Assembly: GCA_003508835.1 (NCBI GenBank)
Contig: PUFA01000723.1
Span: forward strand, 36,084-100,083
Source of the DNA: Eonycteris spelaea
Lineage: Eukaryota > Chordata > Mammalia > Chiroptera > Pteropodidae
Length of the DNA: 64,000 bases
Direction of reading: 5' to 3'
Part shown: positions 1 through 11,379 of the stretch, one piece after another
How the letters are laid out: each line of letters starts with the position of its first letter
Numbering within the stretch: position 1 is the first letter of the stretch
Made by a program: the position numbers and the translations under genes
The notes under the pieces: generated by a model
Databases searched by the model: none
Told to the model about the DNA's origin: nothing
The model's input: only the letters and a program-made list of their open reading frames with translations

Positions 1-1268
1 AATTTCCCCTCTTTCATCCCTGATTTTGTTTATTTATGTCCTTTCTTTTTTTCACCATTGCTATTTAATATTTGGTTAAAAGAAAAGAGACCCCAAATCT
101 CTACCATTGTGGATCTGTCATTGTGGGCAAGAGAGCTATAAACATTGATTATTAAGAAGTGGTAACTGCTAAAGAGGGGTAGATAGGGCAGAGTGATGTG
201 TGGTTGGAAATTCTGGGGGATTTCCACTTAATAGGATATTAGTGTGTTCTTTTAAACTCTACCACTGACTGTCCTGCATCCTGAACAGATTTCTTATCTT
301 TTCACCCATAAACTTAGGTATAAATCTCTGACATATGCGGATGCTTTTTCTTCCCTTTTCTTTTTCTGTCTCCTCCTCTTTCTTTTAATAACTGCTGTAC
401 AATCATCATACGCAAGAAAATTAACAATAATGCTGGGAACATTTTTAAACATGAATGTGGGCTAGCAAGCTCCCATGGTATCAATTTCTTCCTTTATTTG
501 TTCACTCAACAACAAAAAACTATCCAATCCAGGGCTGTGGGAGAGAGAGAGAGGACTGTTTTGTAATCAGTCCAGCACTCTACTGTCCAGAATGTTGAAC
601 TGGGACCCAAAAAGCACGGACTTGGTTTAAGGGCACAGAGATAGAGAATGCCAGATCTCAGGGCTGTGTCCTTTCCCACCTGCTGGTTTATGGTGGGCCT
701 TCAACTGCCATTGGACTCATACCACAGTCAGGAAGGGCTTCCCATAGGCTGTGTGTGGGGTTGGGTTTTGAAGAACGTGTAGCAGTTCATCCACTGAAAG
801 GATATACTGGATTCTTATCACCTTTGTCCTGTGACATCTCCCAGAGGGGCAATGGTATCTCCATAATTCCATATTTGAGGAGCTAAAGAGCAACACACTT
901 GTGCAGCAGGATTAAAAATGTGTCCTAATGCTGCATTTGCATACTTATTACTTAGATTTTATTTCACAAGGGACTATGAATAATAGTGTCCAAGAAGATG
1001 CTTTTATTGACACATTACATTAGAGAAAACAACCATAGGCCCCTATCAATTTAAAACTTACTTTTATTGATACCTATTATTATAGTTGGGGTGGCTTGGC
1101 TAGTGTGGAGGCTGATTAAGATTATGGGCACTTTTAAGACCTCACTCCCCTGCCTCAGTGCAGTGGGATTGGACGCTACCATCCCTACTTCTCTGCCCTC
1201 TCTCCTCATGGTATATCCCAGGCTGGGGAATTTACTGCTCTTACAGCATCCCTTAAAAACGCTCCATA
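1..1268. other. Left flank, no gene recognised
   Basis: AT-rich sequence with no long reading frame, splice-framed exon or RNA gene that I can recognise. The part at about 1050-1268 has short overlapping reading frames on both strands but no familiar domain. It ends where the class I LTR begins. Confidence 0.5.
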
Positions 1269-1271
1269 GTA

Positions 1272-1583
1272 TGGTGGCTTCCTGACCCTGTCTGGCCATT
1301 TCCTGCTCGAACAAGCTTGTTCCTGACTGACCACCCTCCCCTGCCCCCACCTCAAGGACTCTCCAAGTAACATCAGTTTTTCTTATAGTTTGTCAATCAA
1401 TCAATGTTCTTCCTTATATCTGTAGCTGTGTAGGAATGACAAGACTGTATAAAACTGCCCGTTGTGTTACATTGGAGCTCAGCCTTTGGATAAGAATTTG
1501 CTCAGCTGGTGCCAGCATCAATAAATGCTGCTTCCTGCTTATAGCCTCGGTGTCCCATCTCTCCATTTGAGAAACCCGCAATA
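1272..1583 (+). repeat. 5' LTR of class I provirus
   Basis: About 310 bp, matching 11070-11372 along its whole length with scattered substitutions and small indels. It contains a TATAAAA box at 1448-1454 and an AATAAA polyadenylation signal at 1520-1525, in U3-R-U5 order. The divergence from the 3' LTR shows that the insertion is not recent. Confidence 0.9.
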
Positions 1584-1587
1584 TTTC

Positions 1588-1605
1588 TGGGGCTCCTCCG
1601 TGATC
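1588..1605 (+). promoter_or_regulatory. Primer-binding site, tRNA-Pro type
   Basis: TGGGGCTCCTCCGTGAT follows the 5' LTR by a few bases. It resembles the tRNA-Pro primer-binding site of many gammaretroviruses, with a base missing from the G run and two further mismatches. Its position supports the LTR call. Confidence 0.7.
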
Positions 1606-2212
1606 CAGAGACTGCAGTTTTTCACCTCTTTTGCGTCTGGGGTCTGTCCCTCAGGATGCTGGGAGAAGCAGACTTCGCCTGGTGTACCAGCAGACCTGTT
1701 GTCTGTAGGGTAGGACAACTCTTCCAGCAGACCGAGGAGGTGTCTCCGAGAACAAAATGGAACCTGGAGAGGCAAAGGAACCAGCCCAGGAGCACCGCCC
1801 AGGAGCACCGCCCAACTGAGTGGTAAGGACCCGGGGCCCCAGAACAGCTTGTTCATTAGAGGACAGAAGGGAGTCTGATCAACTCCCGAGGTCACCTGAT
1901 TACATTTGCTAGAGGAAACTGTGACCTCTCAAGTACATAGGGAGGAGGGTGGAGTGTTTGGTGTGTGATTGTGTGTTGACTGAGTCGTGACCTGACAACA
2001 AAGCGAGAATTGAGCCCCTGTCTGTGGTTCTGTGGCGAACCTCACACGGCTTAGGGTGGTGTCACTGGATCTCCATGAATTGTCTACTCCAGTGATCTTA
2101 CTCAGGGCTTTATACCGACCCACCAATTGCTAAGAAGCGCCGAGAGGGCAACGGCTATGGATGGGTAAAACAAATCCTGAGTGCATGTGCATCACCGACC
2201 ACAGGTGGAAGG

Positions 2213-2471
2213 ATGGGTGGACAACAGAGTAAACAGACACCTTTAGGTTCTATGCTTAATAATTTCAGAAAGGGTTATTCAAAAGATTATGGAGTTAAAC
2301 TCACCCTGCAGAAAACTCTTCACTCTTTGTGAGATCAACTGGCCTTCTTTTGGCATTGGGTGGCCAGCAGAGGAAGCTCTTGATGAGGAAGCCTTTCAAA
2401 GGTCTCTCAAGTCATTACCAGTCAACCTGGCTACCCAGACTGATTCTTGGGAGGCAACAGTTCACACCTGA
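2213..2471 (+). pseudogene. Class I ERV gag, matrix fragment
   Basis: ATG at 2213 opens a frame beginning M-G-G-Q, with Gly2 in a myristoylation context. The frame hits a stop near 2330, and the matrix sequence continues in the frame that starts at 2289, with the motif CEINWPSFGIGWP typical of gammaretroviral matrix. One frameshift therefore separates the two parts. Capsid and nucleocapsid are not found downstream; reverse transcriptase follows within about 100 bp, so a large deletion joins gag to pol. Confidence 0.8.
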
Positions 2472-2569
2472 CCCCCTTGTTTGAGAGTCTTCCTAGAGGA
2501 GAACTGTAGGGTCTTCCTAGCCTGAGCCTTGGCACACTCTCAAGGTCATTTGAAAAAAAAGAAGCCAGT

Positions 2570-3440
2570 GTGGCCAGCAGATCCAAAAGTAAGCCAATCT
2601 TTGCCTTCCAATGGGAAAGCCTTGAAAGCGGAGACAAGGGCCAGTTGACATGGTCACGGCTGCCTCAGGAGTTCAAGAACTCCCCGACCATCTTTGGGAC
2701 AGCTCTAGCCTTGGATTTAAAGGCCTTCCCAGCAGACCAACATAGATGTACATTACTCCAGTATGCAGATGACCTCCTCCTAGCAGGAAAGACCTATGAG
2801 GAATGCATGGAAGGAACGCATCTACTCAATCTCCTCTGAGAAGCGGGTTACAAGTTCTCTAAAAGGAAGGCTCAAATCTGCCAAAAAAGAGTTAAATGTC
2901 TCAGCTTCCACCTGTCACGGGGACAACACCAACTTGGCTCAAAAAGGAAACAAACGGTCTGCTCAATTCCTGTCACTCCCACGGAGCAACAAGTCCTCAA
3001 ATGCCTCAGAGCAGCTGGCTTCTGTAGGATCTGGATACCTAATTTCTCCATCCTGGCCAAACCCCTCTATGAATCTACAAAGGGGGAGAAAGGGAGCCAC
3101 TTCTCTGGGAATCTACACAACAGAAGGCCTTTGAAGAAATCAAACAGGCACTGACTAACACCCCCGGACTAGGACTCCAAGACTTAACCCAGTCTTTCTT
3201 TCTGTGTGTACACAAGCTCACGGATGTCTCAGTAGGGGTCTTAACCAACTGCTAGGATCTTGGCACTATCCCATGGCTTATCTCTCCAAACAGCTTGACT
3301 CTGCCGCCCAGGGCTGGCCATCTTGCTTGTGAGCACTCATAGCCACAGCCCTCCTTGTGTCAGGGGCAGACAAATTGGCTATGGGGCAAGAAACTGACAG
3401 CTCGAGTACCACATTCAGTATTAACATTATTGGAGTACAA
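2570..3440 (+). pseudogene. Class I ERV pol, reverse transcriptase part
   Basis: The frame at 2570-2839 carries RT palm sequence with the active-site motif YADD at about 2762-2773. After a stop near 2840 the RT thumb/connection region continues in shifted frames to about 3440, including a PMAYLSKQLD-like connection segment. The sequence then stops matching pol and the class II element begins. Protease and the RT N-terminus are absent. Confidence 0.85.
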
Positions 3441-3499
3441 GAGACTCCCCCTTCCTATTTATTTTAAGCCGCAGAGCATGCAATGAATATGAGACTGTG

Positions 3500-4150
3500 C
3501 TATTTGTCATTGGAGGATTCAGCGGCTGAATGAAAAGTGCAAAAGAGTACAACTAGTAAACATACAATTTCAACTAAAATCCAAAAAGTATGTTTAAGTA
3601 TATTCAAAGGATTAAACCCTTGCAAACTATCTAAAAAATCTTTAGCTAAATCTTTTGGATTAATAATAGTATCCTTTGCATTCTGTATATCCAGAATCTC
3701 TGATGCAAATTATGCAAATCTAAACTATTATCATTGTGAAATTATTATTGATGCCAAATACCTTTGTAAATGCAATCGCACCCATTGCCAATTCCACTTC
3801 ATTGAATTATAGGTCATAGTAGTTACCCATACCCCCTTATTATGGGGACCCACACAATTAGTTAAATTACAATTGGCACAAGATACATTAAGAAGTCCAT
3901 TTGAAGCATTTGTTTTGCAATTGTCTAATTAGAAAAACATAGGGGGCAGCAACACAGGCTCAAACCCCATAGCTATGCTTAATATTTCAAATTTTCAGTA
4001 GACAAATCAGATAGATTAACAAAGTTCAAAGCTGTAAAAGCTCACCACAAGTCCTTTTGAATGTGTCCTTTGGGGTGGTCATCAAAGAGGCTATGTACCC
4101 TCCAGGTGTGCTTCTTTCTCCAGGTCTGATCCATCCGCCATCTTCACAAT
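3500..4150 (-). pseudogene. Class II ERV env remnant
   Basis: The minus-strand translation shows a short start overlapping the end of pol and then, after loss of most of the surface subunit, envelope sequence like HERV-K. A cysteine cluster SCANCNLTNC lies near 3.87 kb and a segment ending WVRLHLQ near 3.76 kb, followed by a degenerate transmembrane-subunit helix region. The fusion-peptide region is missing and there are several stops. Confidence 0.7.
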
Positions 4151-4164
4151 GCCTGACCAGCCTC

Positions 4165-4359
4165 TCAGGCAAGCCAACAAGGTCCATCTGCTCCTTTAGG
4201 AAAAACACAAACATGCTCTGTCCCCATACTCAAATGGATCAGGGCCATGCCATTCATTAGTAATCGATCTTTTCCATGAACTACTGCTCGTGGATTCCCT
4301 GAAGGGGACCAGAACCTTTCTGCAGCTGTTCGACCATCATCATCTGTATTCAAAAACAT
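4165..4359 (-). pseudogene. Class II ERV integrase C-terminal fragment
   Basis: A 64-codon minus-strand frame with the betaretroviral integrase C-terminal pattern: a VVHGKD segment, then a VCVFPKGADGPCWL segment matching the usual 'VCVFPQ...P.W(V/L)P' motif. The catalytic core is not present upstream. The frame runs into the env start region with a stop, as in related elements where env overlaps the pol end. Confidence 0.75.
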
Positions 4360-4379
4360 TTAAAGTAAAAAAGTACATG

Positions 4380-6600
4380 ATTTTAATATATTTTGAGGGA
4401 GTTATGGGCTGACTCCCCCTTTTTGTTTTTGTATTTGAAGTTTGTTAACAGCAAAAAAATAGCAGACTAATTAAGTACCAGGCAGTAGGTTAAGAAAAAT
4501 TGTAGGGGTTAAAGCCTCTCAATCATCTGAAGTTTTCTTAGCCAATTTTGCAGGATCCACAATAAATCCCTTGGAAATGTAATTTAACTTTACTTTTAAT
4601 CCCATTCAGAGGCATTGTAGTCTCTGAATATGGCTTGAGCAACACCTCAATTTTTCTGCCTCCTCTCTACATTGTTTCTCTTCAGAGATTTTTATTCCCT
4701 TAATCTTAAGGGGATGTTGAGGAGGGAAGGTCTGTCTTCTGTAACTTCTTCAAAGCTGAGATAGGGCTGTAGTTCCTGCCTACTGGGAATAAAAATCTCT
4801 GAAATCCTGTTCTTAGGGCCCCAGAGGCACAAAAAAGATAGAAAAGACAAGTCAAAGTTGATAGTGGAGATAGATAATTGGCAATGAAGTTACTTTTTCA
4901 TGGCAGTTTGTTCATTCAAGGTACACAGAAGTTCCCTGATTCCCTGGGACATGTGGATTTATCTAATTTCCAGAACAAGAGCTTAGATCTTCCCGAGGGT
5001 TTACAGGAATAGGTTGCACTTTCTGGTTTATTTCTGGAGGAACCTGTGAGGACTCATAAGAAACTGGTTTAATTCAAGATAATTGTACCCATCTGTTGAT
5101 TCCTTGTAATTTGACAGCATTTGGGAACTTACACAAAAGTTGGTAGGGCCTTTCTGTTTGCCTTGAGGGCTATTTATTCCTGTCACTGTGACGTTAGCAT
5201 TGGAGAGAGGCCCCTGGGATGCGTCAGGACAGAGTAGGTAGCTCTAGTATCTAGTAAAATTCAGTTTTTACTTCTTGCCATGTCGAGGGTGACCTAAGGT
5301 CCACTGTTGTGATCGTGATGGATTTTCCTAGGACTGGAGCTTGCAAGCACTTGAGTCTCCACTATTGGAGGAGAGAGGCAGCCGCTTCAAGAGAGGCTTG
5401 CTATGTAGAACGAGGCTTATGAGGTCCACCCCTCCTTGACTTCCCAGGGATGGATGAACATTTGCCCTTTAGTGCCCTTCTTCTGCAGTTTGCACATGAT
5501 TATGCCTTAGTCCTAACAATGCCACTCATGGCCAACCAAGTTCAAGGCCCTCCAGGCCTGCAAGGTTTTTATTGCCTAGGTCACCTCGAGATGGTCCCTG
5601 TATTATGGCAGCTAAAATTGTGCCTTTTTGTACTTTGCTTCCTTCTCTGACTAGTCCCAGTTATTGGACACTTAAAGACTTCTGGCACCAAGGCAGCCTG
5701 CAGGGTTGGGGTTTAGGCACAACTTTTGAAGCTTTCTTTAAATATTGGGCACAGATCGAGTTATGAAATGTATAGCTAGAGAGTGTCTGCCTCTCAGACT
5801 TTGGGCTAATGTTAATATATTCTCTAAAAGCCTCAGAAAACTGTTAAGGCAACATAAAACACAGAAATTACTTTGATTGATCATGGAATCCTTGTTTTCT
5901 ACTCAGAAAACTTCCATAACATCAGTAGTAGACTAATAGTCTAAGAAACATTAAACACAACTTTAATTTTGCATTAGTTTACTTTTGGCATTTAAATTTC
6001 CAATCTTGTTTAGCTTAATCACATAAAATTTCCTCTCATGATTTTTTATAAACCTTCTACTACTTTTTTCATTCCTTCAGTTTGCCCCTTTTCACTCATT
6101 CAGAAATAACCAACTTTAAGACAAACATCTTTCCTTTAATTTTCCTCAAAATAAAATCTCTATACTTCATATATTTCTATTACTAAAACATACATCTTCC
6201 TTTCCATCATAATTAGAATTCTTAACTGAACCACCATATTACATATAACACAGACTAAATATAGTTCAAAAGTCATGCACATACTCATATATTCCCATCA
6301 TCAGTATTTATAACTTCCCTGGGAGTGCTGACTCAGTCAGTTTAAAATCCATTCCTGACGGTCCTTTCCTCCCCTAGCCTGCTGATCTCTATGAGCCTCC
6401 CTCTCTTTTCTTGCTCATATTCAGGAGGCAGTGGTGGTAGAGGCACAGAAGGCAGTGGAGAAGTATGAAGGTCTCATGCCCTCCCAAGTCCTTCGCAGTT
6501 GTAGCACCCACTCATTATCTTCTGCTCCTGGGGGTATTTGATCCTCCCAGGTAAGAAACAAGACCATCTCTTATTAAAAGCCCATAAGGAGAATGTAAAA
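4380..6600 (-). pseudogene. Degenerate class II ERV interior (gag, pro, deleted pol)
   Basis: No clean reading frame. Around 5.45-5.57 kb the minus strand has a cysteine-spaced stretch (CANCRR...) that could be a decayed nucleocapsid zinc knuckle. The remainder lies where gag capsid, protease and RT should be but is too decayed or deleted for me to place. The plus strand has no recognisable gene either. Confidence 0.5.
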
Positions 6601-6745
6601 ATGGAGATTTATCAGGCCATTCAGAGGTACAGCACCCTCATAATGGCTTCCCAATCTTCTCCCAAGTCTGACTATTTACAGTTCCTCTCTCGGCACAAAG
6701 GACAAATTTCATGTACAAAACTTAAAAAATTCTGTTAATTGTTCT
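6600..6745 (-). pseudogene. Class II ERV gag matrix fragment
   Basis: The minus-strand translation gives a decayed matrix-like helix region (FVPREEL...GKKIGKPL) that aligns by eye with the 'CPWFPEEGT...W.KIG..L' pattern of betaretroviral matrix. Stops are present. The nearby leader and primer site in the same orientation support the call. Confidence 0.55.
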
Positions 6746-7019
6746 CCTTTCACTTCATAGTTTCTAGCTCTAAGCATAGTCTTAAACATTTGTGGTTTTT
6801 ACCTTGTTGTCCATGCTTTACTCTTAACTATTAGACTATTCCTTAAATTTATTTAACGCATGTTTCTGAGTTATTCTACTAGGCTGTTACCTGTCTTTTT
6901 CTCCTTCTCTTTTTGTACGCTTTTCCTGAGGGAGTCTCCTCACCTTACCTGTTTGAGTCTTCTCTTACTTAGATCCCTGTCTGGGAGTCACCTGCTGTGT
7001 CCAGCAAGTGGCAAATCTT

Positions 7020-7200
7020 TCCACGTCCAGGGCAAACCCTGGAATATAATCCTGAGTGGGAACGATGGAATATTGAGAAAGAAAGAAGACAGAAAGCTGG
7101 GATTGGAAGCCCACTATCCACTGATGATGGAGTAGAGAGCAATTTTTATTTTTGCAAGTTGCTTTTATTTAAGAGCATATATTTGCTGGCTAATAATATT
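7020..7200 (-). repeat. Class II 5' LTR end and primer-binding-site remnant
   Basis: On the minus strand CCCTGGACGTGG (about 7020-7036) loosely resembles the tRNA-Lys primer site of betaretroviruses. Immediately upstream on that strand is LTR-like sequence ending at about 7040, with an AATAAA-type polyadenylation signal around 7165. The outer LTR limit is not defined. Confidence 0.45.
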
Positions 7201-7299
7201 ATCCCCACCCAACCTACACATCCTGCTATAATATTTGCATTTCATCAACACTGCATTGATCTTCAACCCGTTCCTACATCCCCATTCTTAGAAGGATTC

Positions 7300-8900
7300 C
7301 TGCAGATGAGGCAACACTTGGTTGGCCTCACAGATTGCAGGACTTGTCAGCTTACAACCCACGAGAAACAATATTGGCTAACCAATGCCCAGATGGTCAG
7401 ATATCAAGGACAGCTGTGCAAGAATACATGCATTCACCTAGAAATAGTACGAACTCTGAAACCAGCCACTTTGCTACCCATTGGGCCCAGCAAGCCAGAC
7501 CACAGTTGCACTGAAGTCATGGATTAAGTGTTTTTCAGTGACCTGACATGACGGACCAGCCCCTCAAGGACCCTAATGTAGAATTGCACTGATGATAGCA
7601 GCTTTGTGAGGGGAAGAGAACACCTTGCAGGATATGCTGTGGTAACCCCACCATTGAGACAAAACCTTTGCCTGAGGGAACCTCAGCACAGAAGGCAGAG
7701 CTCATTGCCTTGACCCATGCACTTCAGCTGGCAGCACAACTGTGTGCTAACGTATGCCTTCACCACCCTCCATGTACACAGAGCCTTGTACAAAGAGAAG
7801 GGCCTAATTGGATTCTGAGGGAAAGGACGTAAAATATGGAAAGGAAATTCTAGAACTCTTAGATGCTGTGTGGCCTACAAGAAAGTAGCAGTCATGCACT
7901 GCAGAGGACATCAAAAAGGGGATGCCATAATGGCACAGGGCAACTGCAGGGCAGACCATGTTGCCAAACTGGCTGTGGCCAAGGAGACGGCCAGCCCTAC
8001 AGCTTAACTGCTTCCTTGTTTCCCTGTCCATTAGTTGAATGGGACCCCAAGTGCTCACATCAAGAAGAAGCCTGATTTAAGACTGAAGAGAGGTGCTTCC
8101 TCCCTGGTGCATGGTGTAAGTTCAAAGATGTGCAAGCAGTCCCTGGGACCCTAGCCCCAGCTTTTGTCAAGCAGTTTCACCAAAGGACTCACCTTGGTCC
8201 CACTGCTTTAGAAACCACCTGGGCTGGTACTTCTACATTCCCTGGCTCTCTAAAATTTCCAGAACAGTGTGTGAATGGTGCGAAATCTGTGCCTGCAACA
8301 ACTACAGGCAAGGTCTGTGTGCTCTACCAGGGGTCCAAAGTGTTGGTGACTCCCTTTGAGGAGCTCAAAGTAGACTTCACTGAAATGTCTCAATCATGGG
8401 CCTCAAGTATCTCTCGGTCTTTGTTGCACCTCTTCCAATTGGGTAGAGGCTTACCCCACTCGACTGAGAAGCCGAGAAGTAGCCAGACTGCTCCTCTGAG
8501 AAATTGTTCCCGATTTGGCCTACAATTACCATTGGCTCAGATAATGGGCCAGCCTTTGTAGCAGAAATAGTGCAGCTACTAGCCAAGAATTTAAATATTA
8601 AATGGAAGTTGCTTACTGCCTATTGATCACAGAGTTTGGGACAGGTGGAACACATGAACAGGACCTTAAGACTCAGTTGGGAAAACTATGTCAGGAGACA
8701 CATCTACGTTGGGACTAAGTCCTCACATGGCACTATTAAGAATCAGGTCAGCCCCAACTAAGAAGACTGGGTTCTCCCCCTATTAGATCATGTATGGATA
8801 GCCAGCACCACTTATCAAAGGACTATGAGGAAACCTCAAGGAAATAGGTGAATTGACTCTGAAAATACAGCTTCAGGCCCTAGGGACCACCTTCCAGACT
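7300..8900 (+). pseudogene. Class I ERV pol, RNase H and integrase part
   Basis: Class I pol resumes at about 7300. It has a WLTNAQMVRYQG segment and a following PATLLP motif at the RT/RNase H junction, then RNase H with a CRGHQKGD motif near 7.9 kb. Integrase follows in three frames: an H-type N-terminal region near 8.17 kb and a GSDNGPAF core motif near 8.54 kb. Stops and frameshifts are frequent. Confidence 0.85.
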
Positions 8901-9277
8901 TTCAACCAATGCGTTAGAGAAGTTTCCCTGTTAGTTTAACCACTGAAGTTTATTTTTTTTAAGCCAGTAGACTGTCTGGGTAAAAGAACAGAACATTCAG
9001 CCCTAAAATCCCTGTGGAGAGGCCCTTTCCTGTCATTTTGTCTACCCCCACTGCAGTTAAGGTTGCTAAAATAACACCCCAGATACATCTCAGCAGACTT
9101 AAACTGCAGCTGCAGAGTGAGAATTTTCCAGACTCTTCTGAGCCCCTTAAGACAACCCTCAGGAAGAAAACACTGACTACGCCAGCAGACCAAGGGTAAA
9201 ACTTCCGCCCCACTTTGGTCACACCAGAAGCTGACCAATCTATGTGCAGTAGAAGCCTGAGGATGATGTCTCATCAT

Positions 9278-10920
9278 AATGGCACCCCTAAAGACTCTTT
9301 TCCTTCTCCTCTATCACCGTGTGTGGTGCCAGTCTCCCCACTTCTTCTTCGCCTTGTAACCATTGCATGCAAAGGTACAGGATAGGTTCCAACATTGCAC
9401 TGGCTTCACTTCCATAACCAACGTACCTGAAGAGTGTGCCTAAACGCCACACTCGGTACTCATTGGGGATTCCAGTATAGGATGGGTACATAAAGGTTAA
9501 ATTTGAGGTGGCCAATCCTACAAGAGCTTGAAAAATTAGAGGAAACTTGGGCGTGTTGGCGATGGACCTCAAGCAGGAAAGGTCCATAATCATGTAGAGG
9601 GCCCTTCAGTCAGAAATTGTCCAATGGTTGCATAATTCAACCACAACCTAAGCCTACCATCTCCTAGGCCCCCAAACCCATAAATCTATGATCAGTTAAA
9701 GGCCTCCTTGGGCCAAAACCTAGGAAGAACCTCTTTGTTGTCCTAGCTGAGAAGATAGCCCATGAACTTGGTGTCACAAATGCTGAGTTTGTGGAGGAGC
9801 ACTCATGAGTGAACATTGGTCTTGGAAGGGAACTACCCTAGATGCCTTTTACCTCCTCCAGTGGAACCACATGGTGGCTCGCCGTGAAGAGGGTCAATCC
9901 TAGAGCTAGGTCCTCTATTCAGAAGGGTAGGGGAAGAATGTCTTGGCCAGATGGGTCCAGGATACACTCAGTGGGTTGGGGAAACTCCACGTAAAAGAAT
10001 GCTATTTTTAAATCACACAGACCTAAACTGGTAGCCTAATGCTGTTTCCTGGTATTGGGCCAATAATACTACAGCTAGCTCCTCCTCATGTCACTCTCTC
10101 AACCAAAACTTGACTGTCAAAACTGTACTATAGAGAATGGCATTGTCTCTAAACTCTTCCATACCATCCTAGCTATTGGCACATTCTAGAAAACCTCAAT
10201 TCCACAAGCCCCGAAGCTGGAAAACTCCTAATAGGCTCTTCTGGATTTGTGGAAAGTGGACTTATACTCAGCTCCCACTGAAATGGAAGGGAAGTTGCAC
10301 CGTTGGGAGCATTCAGCCTGGCTTCTTCCTTCTACCTGACCAAGGAGGAAATGAACTAGGTGTTCCCCTATATCAAGATTTAAAGGCCAGAACTAACAGA
10401 TCGCTTGACATAGGGGGCCAACAAATGTAGGAGAAAGATAAGTAGCCACCCTTCCATATTATCCAACACTATGGCCATGCAACTTGGGCCCAAGATGAGA
10501 GGGGGTTACTGGACCCCATATATATGCTTAACCAGATCATTAGATTACAGGCAGTTTTTGAGATCATAACCAATGAGACTGCAACTGCCTTAGAGCTTCT
10601 GGTCAGGCAAAAATCCCAGATGTGGTTAGCTATCTACCAAAACTGCCTAGCCTTAGATTATCTATTAACAGAAGAAGAGAGGAATGTGTGGAAAGTTTAA
10701 CCAGACTGATTGTTGCCTCAAATATATGACAATGGCAAAGCCGTGAATGCTATAGCTACTAATACTAGGAAAATAGTTCACATGCTTATCCAAAGTTGGA
10801 AAGGATGGGACCTAGTAGCCTCTTTGGAGGCTGGTTCTCCACTTTGGGTGGCTTTAAGACCTTAGTTGGAATAGTATTCCTCTTCGGGACCTGCCTCCTC
10901 CTCCTATGCCTATTGCCTCT
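9278..10920 (+). pseudogene. Class I ERV env remnant
   Basis: A start at about 9278 (M-A-P-L-K then a hydrophobic leader) opens an envelope frame that is soon broken by stops. The transmembrane subunit is clearer from 10.5 to 10.9 kb: a leucine-rich region with [10 protein letters not shown] at about 10640, a C-X7-CC cysteine motif at 10686-10716 and a hydrophobic anchor near 10.87 kb. At least one stop lies just after the cysteine motif in the leading frame. Non-functional. Confidence 0.8.
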
Positions 10921-11057
10921 TGTTATTCAGTCACTGCCTCCCTCATAGAGGCTATAGTAGAAAGAAAAACTGCAGCAAAAGTCCTCATGCTATGGAGGTA
11001 CCAGCCTCTAAAACAATATTAGATGATGCCCTCCGACCCAGTCCTGGGTTCAAGCAT

Positions 11058-11069
11058 CAAAGCGGGGAA
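11058..11069 (+). promoter_or_regulatory. Polypurine tract of class I provirus
   Basis: AAAGCGGGGAA directly precedes the TG that opens the 3' LTR. This is the usual plus-strand priming site and fixes the LTR boundary at 11070. Confidence 0.7.
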
Positions 11070-11372
11070 TGTGGCAGCCTGACCCTACCTGGCCATTTCC
11101 TGCTTCAACAAGTTCATTCCTGACTGCCTCCTCCACCTACCTCAAGGACTCTCCAGCTAACATCAGTTTTCTTGTAGCTTGCCAACCAAACAATGTACTT
11201 TCCTTATATCTGTAGCTGTGTAGGAATGACAAGACTGTATAAAACTGCCTGTTACGTTACAATCGGGCTCAGCCTTTGGATTAAAATCCGCTGGCCGGTG
11301 CCAGCATCAATAAATATTGCTTCATGCTTATAGCCTTGGTGTCTGATCTCTCTGTTTGAGAATCCTGCAACA
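11070..11372 (+). repeat. 3' LTR of class I provirus
   Basis: Runs TG...CA. TATAAAA is at 11238-11244 and AATAAA at 11309-11314, at the same spacing as the 5' LTR. Confidence 0.9.
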
Positions 11373-11379
11373 GTATTGC

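Larger units (their letters stand above)
3450..7200 (-). mobile_element. Class II (betaretrovirus/HERV-K-like) provirus nested antisense in class I pol
   Basis: On the minus strand the order is LTR-like sequence (about 7.2-7.04 kb), a lysine-type primer-site remnant, gag matrix (6.74-6.60 kb), a degenerate nucleocapsid region (about 5.57-5.45 kb), the integrase C-terminus (4.36-4.17 kb) and env (4.15-3.5 kb). Class I pol is left at about 3440 and resumes by about 7300, so this element entered the older provirus in reverse orientation. Most of pro and pol is deleted and all genes carry stops. The outer ends are approximate because I could not pair the two LTRs. Confidence 0.75.
1272..11372 (+). 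mobile_element. Class I (gammaretrovirus-like) endogenous provirus, defective
   Basis: A provirus with two related LTRs, a proline-type primer-binding site, a gag matrix start, RT, RNase H, integrase and env remnants, all in plus orientation. Gag after matrix, protease and the start of RT are missing. Pol is interrupted at about 3.45-7.2 kb by an antisense class II retrovirus. Stops and frameshifts break every gene, so no virion protein can be made from this locus. A possible 4-bp target duplication, GTAT, lies at the left LTR edge (1269-1272) and directly after the right LTR (11373-11376). The left edge has a small rearrangement, so this is tentative. Four bases is the usual length for gammaretroviruses. 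Confidence 0.9.

Noticed and set aside
6997..7527. 176-codon plus-strand frame
   Set aside because: It is a chance fusion of reverse-read class II leader/LTR sequence with resumed class I pol; only the second part is meaningful.
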